Shown here: positions 14,030 through 17,740 of the stretch, piece after piece
How the letters are laid out: the number at the start of each line of letters is the position of its first letter
How positions within the stretch are numbered: the stretch's first letter is position 1
Assembly: GCA_002127415.1 (NCBI GenBank)
Contig: MWJR01000338.1
Coordinates: 1 to 17,740, forward strand
DNA: 17,740 nt
Origin: Calditrichaeota bacterium AABM5.125.24
GTDB taxonomy: Bacteria > Electryoneota > AABM5-125-24 > Hatepunaeales > Hatepunaeaceae
Direction of reading: 5' to 3'
Made by a program: the position numbers and the translations under genes
The notes under the pieces: model-generated
Seen by the model: the letters and a program-made list of their open reading frames with translations, nothing else
What the model was told of the DNA's origin: nothing
Database searches by the model: none

Positions 14030-14106
14030 CAGGAGGACAGGTCTCCGGACCTGTCCCTGTGAATACTCGAACAGTTGATGGACGGGTGCGGAGCCCCGTC
14101 CTCCTG
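14030..14106. repeat. Nested three-stem structure upstream of the sigma-54 activator
   Basis: The outer arms CAGGAGGAC (14030-14038) and GTCCTCCTG (14098-14106) enclose two inner hairpins: GGACAGGTC/GACCTGTCC (14035-14043 and 14048-14056) and a GGACGGG/CCCGTCC hairpin close to 14079-14101. The outer and first inner stems share bases, so the folds compete. It is either a composite dispersed repeat or a leader structure for the gene starting at 14138. Confidence 0.65.
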
Positions 14107-14137
14107 TAAAATGAATTGATCTTCCATAGTATATAAA

Positions 14138-15496
14138 ATGACCAAACACATCAATCATCTGTCCACAATTCTGGACAGTATCACGGAAGGGGTGTTCACA
14201 GTTGACGAAAAGTGGCGTGTCACGTCATTCAACCGTGCAGCTGAGCGGATCACAGGTATCCCCCGTGCGGAGGCGATTGGCCGTCCGTGCTACGAAGTAT
14301 TTCGCGCCAGCATCTGCGAGACCCAGTGCGCCCTCAGAGAGACAACGGAGAGCGGCAAGCCGGTTGTGGAGCGGGCAATCTATATCATAAACAGCGATGG
14401 AAAGCGCATACCCATAAGCGTTTCCACAGCTCTATTGAAAGATAAGGCGGGCAAGGTTATAGGCGGCGTGGAAACCTTCCGCGACCTGAGTGTGGTGGAG
14501 GAGCTGCGCAAGGAGCTCGAGGAACGCTGGACCTTTGAAGATATCATCAGTAAAAGCGCCCGCATCAGACAGATATTTGAAGTTCTTCCCACCATAGCCC
14601 GGAGCGATACCACCGTGCTCATAGAGGGCGAAAGCGGGACCGGCAAGGAGCTGCTGGCCCGCGCAATCCACAACCTGAGCAGCCGTAACAGGAAGCCGAT
14701 GGTTTCCGTGAACTGCAGCGCCCTGCCGGACACCCTGCTTGAGTCAGAGCTCTTCGGTTACAAGGCCGGCGCATTCACAGACGCCAAACGTGACAAACCG
14801 GGCAGATTCGCCCTCGCCGACGGAGGCACCATATTCCTGGATGAGATCGGTGACATACCACCAGCGATGCAGGTCAAGCTGCTGCGGGTTCTGCAGGACA
14901 AATGCTACGAGCCACTCGGCAGCGTGGAACCGGAGAGCGTGGATGTGAGGGTGATAACCGCCACCAACCGCCCTCTGGCGAAACTCGTGGAAGAGGGCTC
15001 CTTCAGACTCGACCTCTACTACCGCATCAATGTCATCAGGCTGGAAATGCCGCCGCTCAGGGAAAGACGGGAGGACATTCCTCTACTTGTCGACCATTTC
15101 ATAAATAAGTTCAACAAGCTGCAGGGCAAGTTGATAACCGGAATTTCACCCGACGCCCGGGCTCTGTTGATGGGGCATAACTACCCGGGGAACGTGCGCG
15201 AGTTGGAAAATGTCATCGAACATTCGTTTGTCCTGTGTAAAGGGAATGTCATCTGGGTCGAACATCTCCCGCTCGAATATCGCCGGCAGGCGGGAGCGGT
15301 TCATGCCGCGGAACCTGTCAAACCGTTGCACGAGCTGGAATCCGAGTTCATCATAGCAGCCCTGAGAAGAAATAACTGGAACAGGCTGAAGACCGCGCAG
15401 GAACTGGGTATGCACAAAACCACCCTGTTCAGGAAGATAAAGAGGCTGGGGATAAAATTACCTGAAGTTGATGGTCGATACAAGGAGAGATATTGA
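14138..15496 (+). CDS. Sigma-54-dependent activator with N-terminal PAS domain
   Basis: A 452-residue bacterial enhancer-binding protein. Residues about 5-120 form a PAS domain with three cysteines (C51, C60, C64) that could hold a metal, cluster or redox switch. The AAA+ domain shows Walker A GESGTGKE (164-171), the sigma-54 contact loop as GAFTDA (211-216) instead of GAFTGA, Walker B GGTIFLDEIGD (229-239) and the arginine-finger segment FRLDLYYR (290-297). A Fis-type helix-turn-helix closes the protein (about 405-440, LKTAQELGMHKTTLFRKIKRLGI). There is no receiver domain, so control is likely through the PAS. No Shine-Dalgarno sequence is seen before the ATG. The gene ends at a strong terminator, followed by a sigma-54 promoter match, so it probably controls the NifX-like operon beside it. 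Confidence 0.95.
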   Translation: MTKHINHLSTILDSITEGVFTVDEKWRVTSFNRAAERITGIPRAEAIGRPCYEVFRASICETQCALRETTESGKPVVERAIYIINSDGKRIPISVSTALLKDKAGKVIGGVETFRDLSVVEELRKELEERWTFEDIISKSARIRQIFEVLPTIARSDTTVLIEGESGTGKELLARAIHNLSSRNRKPMVSVNCSALPDTLLESELFGYKAGAFTDAKRDKPGRFALADGGTIFLDEIGDIPPAMQVKLLRVLQDKCYEPLGSVEPESVDVRVITATNRPLAKLVEEGSFRLDLYYRINVIRLEMPPLRERREDIPLLVDHFINKFNKLQGKLITGISPDARALLMGHNYPGNVRELENVIEHSFVLCKGNVIWVEHLPLEYRRQAGAVHAAEPVKPLHELESEFIIAALRRNNWNRLKTAQELGMHKTTLFRKIKRLGIKLPEVDGRYKERY

Positions 15497-15548
15497 GTGT
15501 TGTTTGTGCTACTATAATAGATGCAATAGTCGCATATTTGCAACTCAC

Positions 15549-15579
15549 AGAACCGTCCATCGGTGACGGTTCTTTTTTT
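15549..15579 (+). terminator. Intrinsic terminator of the sigma-54 activator gene
   Basis: AGAACCGTC (15549-15557) pairs perfectly with GACGGTTCT (15565-15573) around a 7-base loop. A run of seven T (15573-15579) follows. It is 50 bases after the activator stop and separates it from the downstream operon. Confidence 0.92.
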
Positions 15580-15629
15580 ATCTCATTGTTAATACTGGGA
15601 TTATGGAATTTTTTATGATACCCTATAGG

Positions 15630-15646
15630 TTGGTATAGTTCTTGCG
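15630..15646 (+). promoter_or_regulatory. Sigma-54 (-24/-12) promoter
   Basis: TTGGTATAGTTCTTGCG has the invariant GG (15632-15633) and GC (15644-15645) separated by exactly 10 bases, with TTGG and TTGC context close to the TTGGCAC-N5-TTGC consensus. The predicted transcription start is near 15657, only 6-12 bases before the NifX-like ATGs, so the leader would be very short. It lies between the activator's terminator and the operon. Confidence 0.75.
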
Positions 15647-15668
15647 TTTTCTGCAAGGTAGAATGGTT

Positions 15669-16046
15669 ATGGCGCAAATACGTATAGCGGTTCCCTGCTG
15701 GGGCGACCTGATATCGCCGGTATTCGACGTGGCTCAGAACCTGTTGTTGGTGGACATCAGTGACGGCGTCGAGACCGGCAGGCAAAATCTATCCATGGCT
15801 GGTATGCAGGTGCCGGTGAAGGTCGAAGCGATCAGGAACAGCGGGGTGGATGCCGTCATCTGCGGCGCGATCTCCGGGATGTTCGTCAGCATGCTCACTT
15901 CGAACCGGATAAAGGTCCAACCCTGGAACAGCGGGAAGGTCGATGAGATTATTCAAGCCGTTCTGCAGGACCGGCTGTCGGATCCCCGCTACTGTATGCC
16001 GGGCTGCCGGCGCCGTCGGTGCAGGTGGGGATGGGGACGGAGATAA
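15669..16046 (+). CDS. NifX/NafY-like (dinitrogenase iron-molybdenum cofactor biosynthesis domain) protein 1
   Basis: A 125-residue protein whose first 100 residues fit the Nitro_FeMo-Co fold (PF02579): IRIAVPCWGDLISPVFDVAQNLLLVD, then VEAIRNSGVDAVICGAISG and an IIQAVL helix. Proteins of this family bind Fe-S or Mo-containing clusters. Outside nitrogen fixation they occur in anaerobes with unknown roles. C10 and C65 could help. The tail has three cysteines in a basic run (YCMPGCRRRRCRWGWGRR; C109, C113, C118), a likely metal or cluster site. I chose ATG 15669, which has AAGG about 10 bases upstream. An ATG two codons earlier (15663) is equally open. It is the first gene after the sigma-54 promoter and is followed 35 bases later by its relative. 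Confidence 0.85.
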   Translation: MAQIRIAVPCWGDLISPVFDVAQNLLLVDISDGVETGRQNLSMAGMQVPVKVEAIRNSGVDAVICGAISGMFVSMLTSNRIKVQPWNSGKVDEIIQAVLQDRLSDPRYCMPGCRRRRCRWGWGRR

Positions 16047-16081
16047 GGAGCAGGGGTCATCAACTAAAATGGAGAGTCAGT

Positions 16082-16441
16082 ATGAAAGTGGCGATCACAG
16101 CCCAGGGTGACAATCTTGCGAGTAACGTTGACCTCCGTTTTGGACGTTGCAGATACTTCATCCTGGTTGACACCGACAGTGACGAGGTTAAAGCTTTGGA
16201 TAACACGGATAGTGCGAATCTGGCCGGGGGTGCCGGAATTCAGGCGGCTGAACTGGTCGCCAACAGTGGAGCCGGAGTTTTGATCACCGGACACTGCGGC
16301 CCCAAGGCCTTCAGAACCTTGAACGCTGCGGGTGTCAAGGTGGTCATCGGGGCTGAGGGCACAGTTGAGCAGGCCCTTGAGAGCTTCAAGCGCGGCGAGC
16401 TTAAGTCGGCGGCAGCCCCGGATGTTAGGGGTCATTGGTGA
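16082..16441 (+). CDS. NifX/NafY-like (dinitrogenase iron-molybdenum cofactor biosynthesis domain) protein 2
   Basis: A 119-residue stand-alone Nitro_FeMo-Co domain with standard motifs: MKVAITAQGDNLASNVDLRFGRC in the first strand and loop (C23), YFILVD, GAGIQAAELVANSGAGVLITGHCGPKAF and VKVVIG. It probably binds an Fe-S type cluster, as its relatives do. It differs from protein 1 in keeping the DLRFGRC loop and the GHCGPKA motif and in lacking the Cys/Arg tail. The ATG at 16082 has GGAG at 16071-16074. The frame can be extended to 16019, but that stretch overlaps protein 1 and lacks family similarity. The two proteins may act as a pair, one as carrier and one as target. Confidence 0.9.
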   Translation: MKVAITAQGDNLASNVDLRFGRCRYFILVDTDSDEVKALDNTDSANLAGGAGIQAAELVANSGAGVLITGHCGPKAFRTLNAAGVKVVIGAEGTVEQALESFKRGELKSAAAPDVRGHW

Positions 16442-16500
16442 GACCCTTTGGATTTCACCTTCGGTCTTAAGAAAGCGAGAGTATTAACAAAATACTGATC

Positions 16501-16555
16501 GTAGTCGTGGTTGTCCCTAATCACGACTGTCGGGCTTGGGGACAGCCCCGACTAC
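16501..16555. repeat. GTAGTC-type hairpin repeat, copy 2
   Basis: It starts GTAGTCGTGGTTGTCC and ends GGACAGCCCCGACTAC; the arms pair with a few mismatches to form one long hairpin. It is homologous to 9914-9967. Here it lies between the second NifX-like gene and the DUF5320 gene, where it could reduce read-through. Confidence 0.8.
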
Positions 16556-16628
16556 AACAGGAAAATCATTACTTGGTTAAAGCTTTCAAAAAAACATAAT
16601 TTCAAAGAATCAATACAAGGAGGTAGAG

Positions 16629-17012
16629 ATGCCTTTTGGAGATCGAACCGGACCGTGGGGCGGTGGTCCGATGACGGGACGAGCGGCCGGATATTGTGCC
16701 GGCTTCGGGACGCCGGGTTATATGAACCCGCATCCGGGATATGGCATGGGACGAGGCTGGGGACGTGGCTTTGGAGGCGGTGGTCGCGGGTGGCGTCACC
16801 GGTTCTGGGCCACGGGCCTTCCCGGCCGGGCGCGCGGCGGTATGGCTCCGGGCTGGGATATGGAACCACATACCCTCCCCTACACGCCGGAGTTTTCACC
16901 TGAGCAGGAGATCAAGGTATTGAGGGCTCAGGCAAAGCAGATGGAACAGACCCTGAATGAGATGAGGAAGCATATTGTCGATCTCGAAGCCGAGGGTGAT
17001 AAAGACCAATAA
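16629..17012 (+). CDS. DUF5320 family Gly/Arg-rich protein
   Basis: A 127-residue protein with the DUF5320 opening MPFGDRTGPWGGGPMTGR and GYCAGF (C23), a Gly/Arg-rich middle (GRGWGRGFGGGGRGW, then ATGLPGRAR), a short proline-rich linker and a C-terminal helix. That helix (about 89-123, EQEIKVLRAQAKQMEQTLNEM) looks like a coiled coil. DUF5320 proteins are nearly always encoded beside NifX/NafY-like proteins in anaerobes; their role is unknown. The Gly/Arg stretch could bind nucleic acid or a cluster and the coiled coil could oligomerise. The start has a near-perfect AAGGAGGT at 16617-16624, four bases before the ATG. It follows the NifX-like gene after a 187-base spacer containing a hairpin repeat. 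Confidence 0.9.
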   Translation: MPFGDRTGPWGGGPMTGRAAGYCAGFGTPGYMNPHPGYGMGRGWGRGFGGGGRGWRHRFWATGLPGRARGGMAPGWDMEPHTLPYTPEFSPEQEIKVLRAQAKQMEQTLNEMRKHIVDLEAEGDKDQ

Positions 17013-17099
17013 CTAAAGGGTCTCATCCCCCAGAGATACAAACGGCATAAGAAGTCCCGCGTTGTAAGCACCAATCTGTAAACAGGTGTCATCTAAAAA

Positions 17100-17740
17100 A
17101 TGCAAATGAGATTTGGGATATCAGCTCATTCATCTGTGCGCCTGCAGAAGGCGGTGGTCGGGATATTGGCAACAGCATTCCTGGCCACCGCATTCTATAA
17201 TCCAGAGGCCTCTTCAGGTGCACAAAATACGGTCACGGACAATAAGTTAAAAAGGGAATCGGAGCTGATGATTACTATCGTATTCGACAACAATCCCTGG
17301 GATTCTTCCCTAACGATGGGGTTCGGGTTTGCCTGCGTGATTGAGGCGGGCACGAAGAAGATACTGTTTGACACCGGTATCGACGGCGAGATACTGCTGT
17401 CAAATATGGGCAAACTCAATCTGCCACCCAAAGATATCGATGTCGTGGTGCTGTCTCACAATCACTACGATCATACGGGCGGGCTAAAGACATTCCTTGA
17501 CCGAAACAGCGCGGTTCAGGTGTATCTTCCAAAGAGTTTCCCGGACGGTTTCAAGCAGGAGGTTGGAAAGAGCGGTGCAGAGGTGGTGGATGTCCACGAA
17601 CGCTGCAAGATCTGTGAAGGGGTATATTCCACCGGGGAGCTGAACGGCGGGATCAGAGAGCAGTCGCTGATTTGCGAGACGCCGCAGGGGATTGTGGTAA
17701 TTACCGGCTGCGCCCATCCCGGGATTGTAAAGATCGTGAA
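17100..17740 (+). CDS. MBL-fold metallohydrolase (COG1237-like), partial, with N-terminal membrane segment
   Basis: An open frame runs from the ATG at 17100 to the window edge (213 residues seen, 3' end missing). After a hydrophobic N-terminal helix (about 19-34, AVVGILATAFLATAF) comes a metallo-beta-lactamase fold with the zinc motif SHNHYDHTGG (HxHxDH) and a downstream GCAHPG histidine. The opening VFDNNPWDSSL and ILFDTG match the COG1237 group, which includes dihydropteridine-type ribofuranosylaminobenzene synthases. The usual family start would be an internal ATG (17268, MITIVFDNN). With that start the protein would be cytosolic, while the longer frame suggests export or membrane anchoring. 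It probably belongs to the same cluster as the DUF5320 gene. An 87-base spacer precedes it, with no clear promoter. Confidence 0.85.
   Translation, partial: MQMRFGISAHSSVRLQKAVVGILATAFLATAFYNPEASSGAQNTVTDNKLKRESELMITIVFDNNPWDSSLTMGFGFACVIEAGTKKILFDTGIDGEILLSNMGKLNLPPKDIDVVVLSHNHYDHTGGLKTFLDRNSAVQVYLPKSFPDGFKQEVGKSGAEVVDVHERCKICEGVYSTGELNGGIREQSLICETPQGIVVITGCAHPGIVKIV

Noticed and set aside
15429..15785. Minus-strand frame of 118 codons
   Set aside because: It crosses the activator terminator and sigma-54 promoter and is antisense to two clear genes.
16511..16903. Plus-strand frame of 130 codons overlapping DUF5320
   Set aside because: DUF5320 in another frame has a near-perfect ribosome site and clear family sequence; this frame also begins in a hairpin repeat.

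Overview
The window reads as chromosomal DNA from an uncultured, probably anaerobic, double-membraned bacterium of fairly high GC content. The evidence for two membranes is an Omp85-type POTRA/beta-barrel protein, a second large barrel-like exported protein, a sedoheptulose-7-phosphate isomerase (GmhA) and two periplasmic Spy/CpxP-like proteins. The evidence for anaerobic metabolism is a run of NifX/NafY-like cluster-binding proteins, a DUF5320 protein and a COG0731-type radical SAM enzyme. A UbiA prenyltransferase resembling geranylgeranylglyceryl-phosphate geranylgeranyltransferases, together with the many palindromic dispersed repeats, would fit an FCB-related candidate phylum (Zixibacteria-like). 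That placement is an inference and is not proven by the sequence. No transposase, phage, CRISPR, rRNA or tRNA gene was seen.

Layout. Positions 107-5282 hold a plus-strand series: a YhaO/SbcD-like phosphoesterase, a DUF502 membrane protein, an unrecognised 612-residue barrel-like exported protein and a single-POTRA Omp85 protein. Positions 5526-7754 hold rsmE, a UbiA prenyltransferase and maf, closely spaced. Positions 8009-9605 hold an envelope-stress set: a zinc-binding anti-sigma factor with RsrA-like ligand spacing, a Metal_resist-type membrane protein and a Spy-like periplasmic protein, with no sigma-factor gene beside them. gmhA follows at 10022. A small minus-strand membrane protein (10655-11005) converges on it.

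Positions 11413-13811 form a tight operon: an OsmC-family protein, a 10-TM putative metal exporter (ArsP_2 type, 4-base overlap) and a radical SAM protein. At 14138 lies a sigma-54 activator with a cysteine-bearing PAS domain. It ends at a strong intrinsic terminator, followed at 15630 by a good -24/-12 promoter match. Downstream are two NifX/NafY-like proteins, a Gly/Arg-rich DUF5320 protein and a metallo-beta-lactamase-fold protein cut by the window edge. The activator and the promoter next to it suggest a self-contained sigma-54-controlled metal-cluster module, which is the most interesting system here.

The spacers are full of repeats. The clearest is a bipartite element present upstream of both rsmE (192 bp) and osmC (318 bp), with near-identical 46- and 41-bp modules that form imperfect terminal inverted repeats. 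Others are a GTAGTCGGGG-type hairpin in two copies, ACGCAGAG-type repeats flanking maf, an ATTGCGAG-type long palindrome, C-tract/G-tract hairpins and a nested three-stem structure before the sigma-54 activator.
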